NCBI RefSeq assembly: GCF_001267535.1
Contig: NZ_JRXE01000014.1
Span: 45,602-109,601 of the forward strand
Length of the DNA: 64,000 nt
From: Winslowiella iniecta
GTDB lineage: Bacteria > Pseudomonadota > Gammaproteobacteria > Enterobacterales > Enterobacteriaceae
Direction of reading: 5' to 3'
In this document: piece after piece, positions 1 through 8,194 of the stretch
Numbering within the stretch: the stretch's first letter is position 1
Layout: each line of letters starts with the position of its first letter
Position numbers and translations under genes: made by a program
The notes under the pieces: model-generated
Told to the model about the DNA's origin: nothing
The model's input: only the letters and a program-made list of their open reading frames with translations
The model's database searches: none

Positions 1-297
1 TATTCCGATAACGGTTCCACGCTGTCGGCGGTGAACTTTCCGGAAGTGTCATTGCCAATGCATGGCGTTGCCGTCAGCCGTCTGCTGCATATCCATGAAA
101 ACCGTCCAGGCGTGCTGACCGCGATTAACCAGATTTTCGCTGAGCAGGGTATCAACATTGCCGCGCAGTATCTGCAAACCACGCCGCAGATGGGTTATGT
201 GGTGATTGATATTGATGCCGAAGAAGATGTGGCGAATAAAGCGCTGCAACTGATGAAAGCAATTCCGGGAACCATTCGCGCACGTCTGCTGTACTGA
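1..297 (+). CDS. serA: D-3-phosphoglycerate dehydrogenase, C-terminal part (partial)
   Basis: This is the tail of the first enzyme of the phosphorylated serine pathway, which oxidises 3-phosphoglycerate with NAD. The window opens inside the gene: the frame is open from base 1 and ends at a TGA at 295-297. The visible 98 residues are the C-terminal ACT regulatory domain, with the HIHENRPGVL and GYVVIDI segments and the terminal IPGTIRARLLY typical of enterobacterial SerA. In the family this domain binds L-serine for feedback inhibition. The catalytic and NAD domains lie outside the window. It converges on fau with a hairpin between them. Identity is very secure; only the 5' part is missing. 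Confidence 0.97.
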   Translation, partial: YSDNGSTLSAVNFPEVSLPMHGVAVSRLLHIHENRPGVLTAINQIFAEQGINIAAQYLQTTPQMGYVVIDIDAEEDVANKALQLMKAIPGTIRARLLY

Positions 298-303
298 TCG
301 TTC

Positions 304-323
304 GGGCGGCGACAACGCCGCCC
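304..323. terminator. Hairpin between convergent serA and fau
   Basis: An 8-bp GC stem (gggcggcg / cgccgccc) with a 4-base loop lies 7 bases after the serA stop and 21 bases before the fau stop. It could end transcription from both sides, although the T-run is weak. The stem is the same as the first hairpin of the repeat family seen at 6104, 37580, 58088 and 58203, so it may be a solo half-copy of that element. Confidence 0.5.
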
Positions 324-344
324 CCTAAAAATCCCTGGCCGGTA

Positions 345-935
345 TTACCATTGCCACAATTTCGATGGTGTAATCATCGCTGATAACGGCACATCCCACT
401 CCGCTACCGGTAAATCATCCACCTGCTGACAATCATGCGCCAGACCTATCGGTACAAAGCGCCGCTGCCGCCAGTTCTGCAAGGTGCGGTCATAGAAGCC
501 GCCTCCCATGCCCAGACGATGTCCATGATGGTCGAAGGCCACTAATGGCATCAGCACCACATCCAGCTCGCTTAGCGGCAGCAGATTGCCCACCGTCAGC
601 GGCGGCTCGGGAATGCGCAGTCGGTTGAGTTGCAGCTGGGTGCTGGCATCGTAGCGCACAAACAGCAACTGCCCGCGGCAAAATGGATGCAGGACCGGCA
701 GATAAACCTGTTTTTTCTGCTGCCACAGTTTCGCGATCAAAGGACGGGTGTTCAGTTCACCATCCACCGAAAGGAACAGGGCAATATTTTGCGCTTGCTG
801 AATGGGGACGAAGTTAAGCGCGTGCTCCGCGACCTGTTCGGCAGCGCGTTGATGTTGATCAGCACTGAGCGACTGACGCATATGGCGGATGTGGTTACGA
901 ATATCCTGACGATCTGACAGAGAGATGGATGTCAT
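345..935 (-). CDS. fau: 5-formyltetrahydrofolate cyclo-ligase
   Basis: Converts 5-formyltetrahydrofolate to 5,10-methenyltetrahydrofolate with ATP in the cytoplasm (YgfA/Fau, MTHFS family). The product is 196 residues against 182 in E. coli. It carries the YLPVLHP segment, the PLVAFD strand and the conserved glycine-rich GMGGGFYDRTL motif (residues about 140-150). The frame is open further upstream to 1064, but that would run into 6S RNA. The ATG at 935 gives the MTSISLSDRQ start and leaves a 59-base gap to ssrS. Co-transcription with the upstream 6S RNA gene, as in E. coli, is expected: the ssrS-fau order and strand are conserved. The gene is ordinary; the exact start is slightly uncertain. 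Confidence 0.95.
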   Translation of the reverse strand: MTSISLSDRQDIRNHIRHMRQSLSADQHQRAAEQVAEHALNFVPIQQAQNIALFLSVDGELNTRPLIAKLWQQKKQVYLPVLHPFCRGQLLFVRYDASTQLQLNRLRIPEPPLTVGNLLPLSELDVVLMPLVAFDHHGHRLGMGGGFYDRTLQNWRQRRFVPIGLAHDCQQVDDLPVAEWDVPLSAMITPSKLWQW

Positions 936-994
936 AAGGACTCGTTGGAAAATAGCGCCCGAAGGCTGAAACGGTCTGGCCGTTAAAGGGAAGG

Positions 995-1180
995 GGAATC
1001 TCCGAGATGCCGCAGCAGGCTGTAACCCTTGAACCCTTGGTTCAAGGTGAATGTGCCGTCGCAACCATCAGGCTTCTCGGACGGACCGAGCATGCTCACA
1101 GGTTACAGAGCGCCACACTCTGTTTGGTATGAAATATCGGCTCAGGGGACTGGCCCGCTTGCAAACATCTCAGAGAAAAT
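995..1180 (-). ncRNA. ssrS: 6S RNA
   Basis: On the minus strand the 186-base segment begins ATTTTCTCTGAGATG and ends GCATCTCGGAGATTCC. The two ends pair to form the closing stem of 6S RNA. The internal blocks GGGCCAGTCCCCTGAG, GAGCATGCTCGGTCCGTCCG and CCTTGAACCAAGGGTTCAAG match the E. coli molecule closely. 6S RNA mimics an open promoter and holds sigma-70 RNA polymerase in stationary phase. It sits between zapA (41 bases upstream) and fau, the conserved enterobacterial position. Length is within two bases of E. coli (184). Confidence 0.97.
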
Positions 1181-1220
1181 TTTACTTCACCGTCACTGTA
1201 TCACAGCCAACCATGAAGTG

Positions 1221-1550
1221 TTATTCGAACTTTGCACCCTGGCGATCAGATATGCGACCTTGTTCAAGTAATGCCTGTTCAATGGTCGTTTGCAACATCC
1301 GAATGCGTTGTTCCATGTTGGCAGCATAGTCGCGTGTTTTGACTTTTTCCTGTGCCAGTTCATGACAAATGTTCAACGCAGCAATAAACACCAGTTGCTC
1401 GGTATTAGTGACTCTAGTGCGAACTTTTAAATCTTGCAACCGTTGATTGAGGTCTTCCGCAGCCATGTTCAGCGCATCTTGCTGTTCAGGCGGACAATTC
1501 ACTCGTAATGAACGGCCAAAAATTTGAATATCTACCGGTTGTGCAGACAT
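1221..1550 (-). CDS. zapA: Cell division protein ZapA
   Basis: Small cytoplasmic protein that binds FtsZ, bundles protofilaments and helps form the Z-ring. The chosen ATG at 1550 gives 109 residues, the E. coli length, and is preceded by a clear GGAAGG ribosome site. The frame could extend to 1691 but that part has no family similarity. The N-terminal FtsZ-binding head (starting [10 protein letters not shown]) is followed by a C-terminal coiled coil (about residues 60-100) that makes the tetramer. It is divergent from ygfB, sharing a 172-base promoter region, and lies upstream of ssrS. Confidence 0.96.
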   Translation of the reverse strand: MSAQPVDIQIFGRSLRVNCPPEQQDALNMAAEDLNQRLQDLKVRTRVTNTEQLVFIAALNICHELAQEKVKTRDYAANMEQRIRMLQTTIEQALLEQGRISDRQGAKFE

Positions 1551-1722
1551 GCCACCTTCCTGACTGATTACTGCGCCCGCAATATCGCCCTTGCCACTCA
1601 ATGGCTTGGGAGGGGCGCCACTATATATACCCCAAAGAGAAGAAACAAGCCCTTTCTGGAATCGTCGAGGCACCTGGTGGTAGCATAACACGAACTAATC
1701 CTGCCAACGATGATGAATACGT

Positions 1723-2301
1723 ATGTCTATACAGAACACAATGCCGGCTTACAACACGCTGGCCTCAGCGCTTACGCAGCAGGGAGTCGGTATGACTCCT
1801 GCTGAAATGCACGGTTTAATCAGCGGAATCATCTGCGGTGGTACCCAGGATCGCAGCTGGCAAACGCTGGTTCACGATCTGACCAACGAAGGGATGGCGT
1901 TCTCACAGGCGCTGGCGCAACCGCTGCAACAGTTGCATCAGAGCGTCTCGGACACACTGGAGGACGAAGGCTTTATGTTCCAGCTGTGGTTGCCGGAAGA
2001 TGACGACATCACGGTGTTCGACCGCGCTGACGCACTGGCGGGCTGGGTTAACCACTTCCTGCTGGGGCTGGGCGTCACGCAGCCTAAGCTCGACAAGGTA
2101 AAAGGCGAAACTGGTGAGGCTATCGACGATCTGCGCACCATTGCTCAGCTGGGCTATGACGAAGACGAAGATCAGGAAGAGCTGGAGCAGTCTCTGGAAG
2201 AGATTATTGAATATGTACGTGTCGCGGCGTTACTTTGCCATGATACCTTCACCCGCCCGGTGCCGACCGCGGTGGAAATGAAGAAACCGACTTTACACTA
2301 A
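1723..2301 (+). CDS. ygfB: UPF0149 family protein YgfB
   Basis: A 192-residue acidic cytoplasmic protein, the same length as E. coli YgfB and very similar to it. Conserved blocks include [30 protein letters not shown] and an acidic stretch [16 protein letters not shown] near residue 150. The family is all-alpha and its biochemical role is not settled; in Pseudomonas the homolog affects ampDh3 expression and beta-lactam resistance. It is the first gene of the ygfB-pepP-ubiH-ubiI run, with 60 bases to pepP, so co-transcription with the aminopeptidase and ubiquinone genes is likely. Confidence 0.95.
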   Translation: MSIQNTMPAYNTLASALTQQGVGMTPAEMHGLISGIICGGTQDRSWQTLVHDLTNEGMAFSQALAQPLQQLHQSVSDTLEDEGFMFQLWLPEDDDITVFDRADALAGWVNHFLLGLGVTQPKLDKVKGETGEAIDDLRTIAQLGYDEDEDQEELEQSLEEIIEYVRVAALLCHDTFTRPVPTAVEMKKPTLH

Positions 2302-2361
2302 ACTATTTTCAGGTGCGGCATTCAGGCCGCCCGTGCCAATGTATTAACAGGGAGCCGTAAC

Positions 2362-3684
2362 GTGGTTAATCTTTCAGCGTTTTTGCAGCGCCGCCAGACA
2401 CTGTTAGCCAAAATGGCTCCGGCCAGCGCGGCCGTCATTTTTGCTGCACCCGAAGCCACCCGCAGCGCAGACAGCGAGTATCCTTATCGCCAGAATAGCG
2501 ATTTCTGGTACTTCACCGGTTTTAACGAGCCGGAAGCGGTACTGGTGCTGATTAAAAGCGATGAGACGCACAATCACAGCGTGTTATTTAACCGCGTGCG
2601 CGATAAGAACGCGGAGATCTGGTTTGGTCGTCGTCTGGGTCAGGAGGCTGCGCCGGAAAAGCTGGGCGTAGATCGTGCATTACCGTATGACGATATTGGT
2701 GAACAGCTGCACCTGTTGCTGAACGGTCTGGACGTGGTGTACCACGCTCAGGGCGAATACGCACAAGCGGACAGCATGCTGTTCGGCGCGCTGGATAAGC
2801 TGCGTCACGGCTTCCGTCAGAACTTGCAGGCACCGGGTACGCTGGTTGACTGGCGTCCGTGGGTGCATGAAATGCGCCTGTTTAAAGCGCCGGAAGAGCT
2901 TGAGATCCTGCGCGAGGCGGGAAAAATCAGCGCGCTGGCGCATACCCGCGCGATGGAGAAATGCCGTCCGGGCATGTATGAATATCAGCTGGAAGGCGAA
3001 ATTCAACATGAATTTAGCCGCCACGGCGCGCGCTTCCCGGCCTACAACACCATTGTCGGCGGTGGCGAAAACGGCTGCATCCTGCACTACACCGAAAATG
3101 AATCTCCGCTGCGTGACGGCGAGCTGGTACTGATTGACGCCGGCTGCGAATTCCACGGCTATGCCGGTGATATCACTCGTACTTTCCCGGTTAACGGCAA
3201 ATTTAGCGCGCCGCAACGCGCTATTTACGACATCGTACTGGCGTCGCTTCATCGCGCACTGGAGCTGTTTGCCCCTGGCATCAGCATTCGTGAAGTGAAT
3301 AATGAAGTGGTGCGCATTATGGTCAGCGGACTGGTCAAGCTGGGCGTTATGCACGGCGATGTCGATCAGCTGATTGCCGATATGGCGCACCGTCAGTTCT
3401 TTATGCACGGCCTGAGCCACTGGCTGGGGCTGGATGTGCATGATGTCGGTCATTACGGCACGGTCGATCGTGGTCGCACGCTGGAACCGGGCATGGTACT
3501 GACCGTCGAACCGGGGCTGTATATTGCACCGGATGCTGATGTACCGGCCGAGTATCGCGGTATCGGCATCCGTATTGAAGATGACATTGTGATCACCGCT
3601 GACGGTAACGAAAATCTTACTGACAGCGTGGTGAAAGATGCCGATGAAATTGAAGCGTTAATGGCGGCAGCAAAAGCGTTATGA
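2362..3684 (+). CDS. pepP: Xaa-Pro aminopeptidase
   Basis: Aminopeptidase P II: releases an N-terminal residue that precedes proline, using a dinuclear manganese centre. The product is 440 residues (E. coli 441). The N-terminal creatinase-like domain is followed by the pita-bread catalytic domain. The metal-site elements are all present: LIDAGCEFHGYAGD (two Asp), HGLSHWLGLDVHD (His), VEPGLYIAP (Glu) and IRIEDDIV (Glu). The start is GTG at 2362 behind an AGGGAG ribosome site. The stop overlaps the ubiH start by 4 bases, implying translational coupling. Confidence 0.97.
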   Translation: MVNLSAFLQRRQTLLAKMAPASAAVIFAAPEATRSADSEYPYRQNSDFWYFTGFNEPEAVLVLIKSDETHNHSVLFNRVRDKNAEIWFGRRLGQEAAPEKLGVDRALPYDDIGEQLHLLLNGLDVVYHAQGEYAQADSMLFGALDKLRHGFRQNLQAPGTLVDWRPWVHEMRLFKAPEELEILREAGKISALAHTRAMEKCRPGMYEYQLEGEIQHEFSRHGARFPAYNTIVGGGENGCILHYTENESPLRDGELVLIDAGCEFHGYAGDITRTFPVNGKFSAPQRAIYDIVLASLHRALELFAPGISIREVNNEVVRIMVSGLVKLGVMHGDVDQLIADMAHRQFFMHGLSHWLGLDVHDVGHYGTVDRGRTLEPGMVLTVEPGLYIAPDADVPAEYRGIGIRIEDDIVITADGNENLTDSVVKDADEIEALMAAAKAL

Positions 3685-4859
3685 GCATTATCATTGCAGG
3701 CGGTGGAATGACCGGTGCCACACTGGCGCTGGCGATTTCACATCTTTCGCAAGGCAGTCTGCCGGTGACGCTGATAGAAGCCAGCGCACCGGGAGAACGC
3801 GATCACCCTGGTTATGACGGGCGGGCAATTGCGCTGGCGGCTGGCACCTGTCAGCAGCTGGCGGCGATTAATCTCTGGCCATCATTGCAGGAGTGCGCCA
3901 CGCCGATCACCCATGTGCATGTCAGCGATCGCGGTCATGCTGGTTTTGTCTCACTGGACGCGCAGGATTATCAGGTTTCAGCGCTCGGCCAGGTGGTCGA
4001 GCTGCATGATGTCGGCCAGCGGCTGTTTTCCCTGCTGAAGCAGGCACCTGGTGTGACGCTACGCTGTCCGGCGGCGGTCACTGCGGTAAGCCGCAGTCAG
4101 CAGCAGGTGACGGTCACGCTGGATCGCGGTGAACAGCTAGAAGGTCAGCTGCTGGTCGCCGCCGACGGCGCACGCTCGAAGCTGGCAGCGTCCTGTGGCA
4201 TTCAGTGGCAAACCGAGGACTATCAACAGGTCGCGGTCATCGCCAATGTTTCCACCCAGCTTGCGCATCATGGCCGCGCCTTTGAGCGTTTTACCCGCCA
4301 CGGGCCGCTGGCGCTGTTGCCGATGTCACAGGGACGCTGCTCATTAGTCTGGTGCCACCCGCTGGCGCAACAGGCGCAGGTGGATAGCTGGAGTGATGAG
4401 GAATTTTTACGGCAGTTGCAGCAGGCTTTTGGCTGGCGGCTGGGGAAATTTACCCATGTCGGTCAACGGCTCAGTTATCCGCTGGCGCTGCAAACCGCGT
4501 CGCAGACCAGCAGTCATCGTCTGGCGCTGGTGGGCAACGCGGCACAAACCCTGCATCCGATTGCCGGGCAGGGGTTTAACCTCGGCCTGCGTGATGTGAT
4601 GTCGCTGGCAGAAACGCTGGCGGGCGCGCACCGTCAGCAGCAGGATCCCGGCAGTTTTGCCGTGCTGCAACACTATCAACAGCGCCGTCAGCCGGATCGG
4701 CAGGCGACCGTAGGCATTACCGACGGCCTGGTGCGACTGTTCGCGAACCGCTATGCGCCGTTGGTTGTCGGACGCAATCTCGGCTTGATGGCCATGGACA
4801 ATTTACCGCTGATGCGCAATATGCTGGCCGAGCGCACGCTCGGCTGGGTAAAGCGTTGA
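3681..4859 (+). CDS. ubiH: 2-octaprenyl-6-methoxyphenol hydroxylase
   Basis: FAD-dependent monooxygenase that hydroxylates C1 of the ubiquinone ring at the inner membrane face. The 392-residue protein starts with the Rossmann fingerprint IIIAGGGMTGATLAL (residues 3-17), has the VAADGARSKL motif near 160, and has a second FAD motif around 280-300 (the LVGNAAQTLHPIAGQG segment). The ATG overlaps the pepP stop (ATGA). ubiI follows after 13 bases, so pepP-ubiH-ubiI behaves as one operon as in E. coli. UbiH and UbiI are paralogs. This copy is assigned by order and by its closer match to UbiH. Confidence 0.96.
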   Translation: MSIIIAGGGMTGATLALAISHLSQGSLPVTLIEASAPGERDHPGYDGRAIALAAGTCQQLAAINLWPSLQECATPITHVHVSDRGHAGFVSLDAQDYQVSALGQVVELHDVGQRLFSLLKQAPGVTLRCPAAVTAVSRSQQQVTVTLDRGEQLEGQLLVAADGARSKLAASCGIQWQTEDYQQVAVIANVSTQLAHHGRAFERFTRHGPLALLPMSQGRCSLVWCHPLAQQAQVDSWSDEEFLRQLQQAFGWRLGKFTHVGQRLSYPLALQTASQTSSHRLALVGNAAQTLHPIAGQGFNLGLRDVMSLAETLAGAHRQQQDPGSFAVLQHYQQRRQPDRQATVGITDGLVRLFANRYAPLVVGRNLGLMAMDNLPLMRNMLAERTLGWVKR

Positions 4860-4872
4860 TAAGAGGATTTTA

Positions 4873-6075
4873 ATGCAAACATTTGACGTAGTGATCGCCG
4901 GCGGCGGTATGGTTGGCCTGGCGGTGGCTTGCGGCTTGCAGGGCAGCGGATTGCGGGTTGCGGTACTGGAGAAGTCTCCGCCGCAGGAGATGGCTGCCGA
5001 TGCGGCACCGGGTCTGCGGGTCTCAGCAATCAATGCCGCCAGCGAGCGTCTGTTGCAGCATCTTGATGTCTGGTCTGCGATTCTTGCCCTGCGCGCCGCG
5101 CCGTATCACGGCATGCAGGTGTGGGATCGCGACAGCTTTGGGCATATTGCCTTTGATGATGAGCAGCAAGGGCTGTCGCATCTTGGTCATATTATTGAAA
5201 ATCAAGTGATTCACCAGGCGCTGTGGCAAAAAGCCAGCCAGCTGAGCGATATCACGCTGATTGCACCGGCACAGTTGCAGCAGGTGGCCTTTGGCGACAA
5301 CGAGGCTTTTGTCACCCTCCAGGATGGCAATATGATGAGTGCACGGCTGCTGGTGGCGGCCGATGGCGCGAATTCCTGGCTGCGGAATAAAGCTGATATC
5401 CCGTTAACCTTCTGGGATTATCAGCATCATGCGCTGGTGGCGAATATCCGCACCGAACAGCCGCATGATGCGATAGCGCGTCAGGTGTTTCACGGTGACG
5501 GTATTCTGGCATTTTTACCGCTCAGCGATCCGCACCTCTGCTCTATCGTCTGGTCAGTGTCGCCACAGGAGGCCAGCCGTTTACAGTCGATGCCGGTCGA
5601 GCTGTTTAACCAGCAACTTTCGGTGGCATTCGATATGCAGATGGGGCTGTGTCAGGTCGAGAGTGAGCGTGAGACTTTCCCGCTGATGGGTCGCTATGCG
5701 CGTAATTTCGCGGCGCACCGTCTGGCTCTGGTGGGGGATGCGGCGCATACCGTGCATCCGCTGGCCGGACAGGGAGTGAATCTCGGTTTTATGGATGCCG
5801 CGGAACTGATTGGCGAAATTAAGCGTCTGCATCAGCAGGGCAAAGATATCGGCCAGCATCTCTATCTGCGCCGCTACGAGCGCAGCAGAAAGCACAGCGC
5901 AGCCATGATGCTGGCAGGCATGCAGGGCTTTCGTGAGCTGTTTGCGGGCGAGAATCCGGCGAAAAAACTGCTGCGCGACGTCGGCCTTAAACTGGCGGAT
6001 ACCTTGCCAGGCGTGAAGCCACGACTGTTAAAACAGGCGATGGGGCTGAACGATCTGCCCGACTGGCTGAAATAA
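4873..6075 (+). CDS. ubiI: Ubiquinone C5-hydroxylase UbiI (VisC)
   Basis: FAD-dependent monooxygenase catalysing C5 hydroxylation in aerobic ubiquinone synthesis. The protein has 400 residues, E. coli length. It has the N-terminal FAD fingerprint VIAGGGMVGLAVA, the VAADGANSWLR motif about residue 160, and LVGDAAHTVHPLAGQGVNLG around 290. It is the last gene of the pepP-ubiH-ubiI run and is preceded by an AAGAGGA ribosome site. A double-hairpin repeat begins 28 bases after the stop and may end the transcript. Confidence 0.96.
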   Translation: MQTFDVVIAGGGMVGLAVACGLQGSGLRVAVLEKSPPQEMAADAAPGLRVSAINAASERLLQHLDVWSAILALRAAPYHGMQVWDRDSFGHIAFDDEQQGLSHLGHIIENQVIHQALWQKASQLSDITLIAPAQLQQVAFGDNEAFVTLQDGNMMSARLLVAADGANSWLRNKADIPLTFWDYQHHALVANIRTEQPHDAIARQVFHGDGILAFLPLSDPHLCSIVWSVSPQEASRLQSMPVELFNQQLSVAFDMQMGLCQVESERETFPLMGRYARNFAAHRLALVGDAAHTVHPLAGQGVNLGFMDAAELIGEIKRLHQQGKDIGQHLYLRRYERSRKHSAAMMLAGMQGFRELFAGENPAKKLLRDVGLKLADTLPGVKPRLLKQAMGLNDLPDWLK

Positions 6076-6103
6076 TACTTCTGATCGCGTGCGGTTAAGC
6101 CCA

Positions 6104-6177
6104 GGGTGGCGTTCTCGCCGCTCGTCCCGAGCGTTAGCACCCTTACTACCGTCATAACAGGAGCCGAAAACGGCTCC
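6104..6177 (+). repeat. Double-hairpin intergenic repeat, copy A
   Basis: The first hairpin is gggtggcg / cgccgctc, kept by G-T pairs. A conserved spacer contains GCGTTAGCACCC, and the second hairpin is perfect: ggagccg-aaaa-cggctcc (6160-6177). The element starts 28 bases behind the ubiI stop and has the same orientation relative to the upstream gene as the copies at 22058, 37580, 42757 and 58088. The right edge reads CTCTACG, matching a proposed terminal CTACG. Confidence 0.8.
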
Positions 6178-6181
6178 TCTA

Positions 6182-6575
6182 CGCCATTTCCATCACTCCC
6201 TCCGAAATTTTTTGCCCTTTTTTAGGGCGCATTTGAAAAATTCTAATTTTACCTGCCATTTCGCATTACTTTTTTTCATGCATAATGCTTTTCGCCGCAG
6301 TCATTTTTTATCTCCGATCCTTTAAATCTTTATCATTAGTCTGCTTTGTGATCGTTTTGTTGTTAATTATGTGCCTTGTGGCGCAGTTTTTTAGTGAAAA
6401 ACTCTGCAGAATCATCATCGCATTGTAATAGTGCAGAGCGGGTTCACCCTCGTTTAGCTTATGGTTAATCCACACGTTCAGTGGTAACTTCAGGGTAAAG
6501 GTAACGTTTGCGTCGCGCCGTTTTGCCGGTTTTCACTGCGATTTCTACCAACATCAGTTTATGCACAGGACAGAT
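6182..6575 (+). promoter_or_regulatory. gcvTHP upstream control region
   Basis: About 390 bases without a gene, distinctly AT-rich against its surroundings, with many A/T tracts. In E. coli the gcv operon has a long upstream region bound by Lrp, GcvA, PurR and CRP. The length and A/T tracts fit an Lrp/GcvA-type promoter. I could not place individual operators with confidence. Confidence 0.45.
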
Positions 6576-7673
6576 ATGACTCAGCAGACTCCCTTGTTCG
6601 AACAGCATCAGGCTTGCGGTGCCCGCATGGTGGATTTTCACGGCTGGATGATGCCGCTGCATTACGGTTCACAGCTGGATGAGCATCATGCGGTGCGCAA
6701 TGACGCCGGTATGTTTGATGTTTCACATATGACCATTGTCGATCTGCACGGCGCACGGACGCGCGAATTTCTGCGTTATCTGCTGGCGAACGATGTCGCC
6801 AAACTGACCACACCGGGCAAAGCCCTGTACAGCGGGATGCTGAATGCGTCGGGTGGCGTGATTGACGATCTGATTGTTTACTTTATGAGCGAGGATTATT
6901 TCCGCCTGGTGGTGAATTCGGCTACCCGTGAAAAAGACCTGGCATGGATTGGCGAACACGCCGCTGAGTTTGGCGTTCAGCTGACGGAGCGTGACGATCT
7001 GGCGCTGATCGCAGTGCAGGGGCCGAATGCGCAGCAAAAAGCGCAAACCCTGCTGGATGATACGCAGCGTCAGGCGATAGCCGGGATGAAGCCCTTTTTT
7101 GGCGTGCAGGCCGGTGAGCTGTTTATCGCCACCACTGGCTATACCGGTGAAGCCGGTTATGAAATTGCGCTGCCAGTTGAGCAAGCGGCGGACTTCTGGC
7201 AGCAACTGCTGGCTGCAGGGGTTAAGCCGGCGGGACTCGGTGCGCGCGATACGTTGCGCCTGGAAGCCGGGATGAACCTGTACGGTCAGGAGATGGATGA
7301 AGGTGTTTCGCCGCTGGCCGCTAATATGGGCTGGACGGTGAGCTGGGAGCCTGCCGATCGTGATTTTATTGGTCGCGAAGCGCTGGAGAGCCAGCGTGAG
7401 AAGGGCACGGATAAGCTGGTTGGCTTGATGATGACCGAGAAAGGCGTCCTGCGTAATGAGTTGCCGGTCCGTTTTAGCGATGACGCCGGTAACCTGCATG
7501 AAGGCGTGATCACCAGCGGATCGTTTTCTCCCACGTTAGGCTACAGCATTGCGCTGGCGCGCGTGCCGGCGGGTATTGGCGAGCAGGCAATTGTGCAGAT
7601 TCGTAACCGCGAAATGCCGGTGAAAGTGACTAAACCCGTTTTTGTTCGTTCCGGTAAGCCGGTCGTTCAGTAA
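6576..7673 (+). CDS. gcvT: Glycine cleavage system T protein (aminomethyltransferase)
   Basis: Transfers the methylene group from aminomethyl-lipoyl H protein to tetrahydrofolate, releasing ammonia, in the glycine cleavage complex. The ATG at 6576 ([11 protein letters not shown]) is preferred to an in-frame ATG at 6561: it matches the E. coli N-terminus and has AGGA 5 bases upstream. This gives 365 residues (E. coli 364). Conserved blocks include [15 protein letters not shown], the FDVSHM segment, [20 protein letters not shown] and [14 protein letters not shown]. It is the first gene of gcvT-gcvH-gcvP. Confidence 0.97.
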   Translation: MTQQTPLFEQHQACGARMVDFHGWMMPLHYGSQLDEHHAVRNDAGMFDVSHMTIVDLHGARTREFLRYLLANDVAKLTTPGKALYSGMLNASGGVIDDLIVYFMSEDYFRLVVNSATREKDLAWIGEHAAEFGVQLTERDDLALIAVQGPNAQQKAQTLLDDTQRQAIAGMKPFFGVQAGELFIATTGYTGEAGYEIALPVEQAADFWQQLLAAGVKPAGLGARDTLRLEAGMNLYGQEMDEGVSPLAANMGWTVSWEPADRDFIGREALESQREKGTDKLVGLMMTEKGVLRNELPVRFSDDAGNLHEGVITSGSFSPTLGYSIALARVPAGIGEQAIVQIRNREMPVKVTKPVFVRSGKPVVQ

Positions 7674-7703
7674 TCTGTTTCTTTTTTTCTGGAGAGTATG
7701 TCG

Positions 7704-8090
7704 ATGAGCAATGTGCCTGATGAACTGAAGTATCGTGATAGCCATGAGTGGGTGCGTAAGGAAGCGGACGGTAGCTACACCGTCGGTATTACCGAGCATG
7801 CGCAGGAACTGCTGGGTGATATGGTGTTTGTCGATCTGCCTGACGTGGGCGCGACTTTCGCTGCCGGCGAGGATTGTGCAGTGGCCGAGTCGGTAAAGGC
7901 TGCGTCTGATATTTATGCTCCGCTTAGCGGCGAAATTATCGCGGTAAACAGCGAGCTGGAAGGTGCGCCTGAGCTGGTGAACAGCGCGCCGTACACCGAA
8001 GGCTGGCTGTTTAAAATCAAAGCCAGTGATGAATCAGAGCTGGACGCGATGTTAGACGCGGACGCTTACAAGTCGTCTATCGACGAGTAA
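7704..8090 (+). CDS. gcvH: Glycine cleavage system H protein
   Basis: Lipoyl-carrying shuttle of the glycine cleavage complex. 128 residues with the lipoylation lysine in the conserved [12 protein letters not shown] segment (residues about 60-71). The second ATG at 7704 ([10 protein letters not shown]) matches the E. coli start and lies 9 bases after GGAG. An ATG two codons earlier (7698) is an alternative adding Met-Ser. It is 30 bases from gcvT and followed by two strong hairpins before gcvP. Confidence 0.96.
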   Translation: MSNVPDELKYRDSHEWVRKEADGSYTVGITEHAQELLGDMVFVDLPDVGATFAAGEDCAVAESVKAASDIYAPLSGEIIAVNSELEGAPELVNSAPYTEGWLFKIKASDESELDAMLDADAYKSSIDE

Positions 8091-8103
8091 CACACAGACT
8101 GCG

Positions 8104-8154
8104 CCTTCCTCCCGCAGATGGAGGAAGGCTGCCTCCTCCGCTTGCCGGAGGAGG
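8104..8154 (+). promoter_or_regulatory. Tandem hairpins between gcvH and gcvP
   Basis: Two perfect 9-bp stems lie side by side: ccttcctcc / ggaggaagg (8104-8128) and cctcctccg / cggaggagg (8132-8154). Their arms are partly cross-complementary, so an alternative pairing of 8120-8126 with the second hairpin's left arm is possible. No T-run follows, so they look more like RNA stabilising or attenuating elements than a full terminator. Position inside an operon suggests a role in setting gcvTH versus gcvP output (inference). Confidence 0.6.
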
Positions 8155-8194
8155 GAATGACACACTCACATGCACGATTCAGGATTCACCGCTA

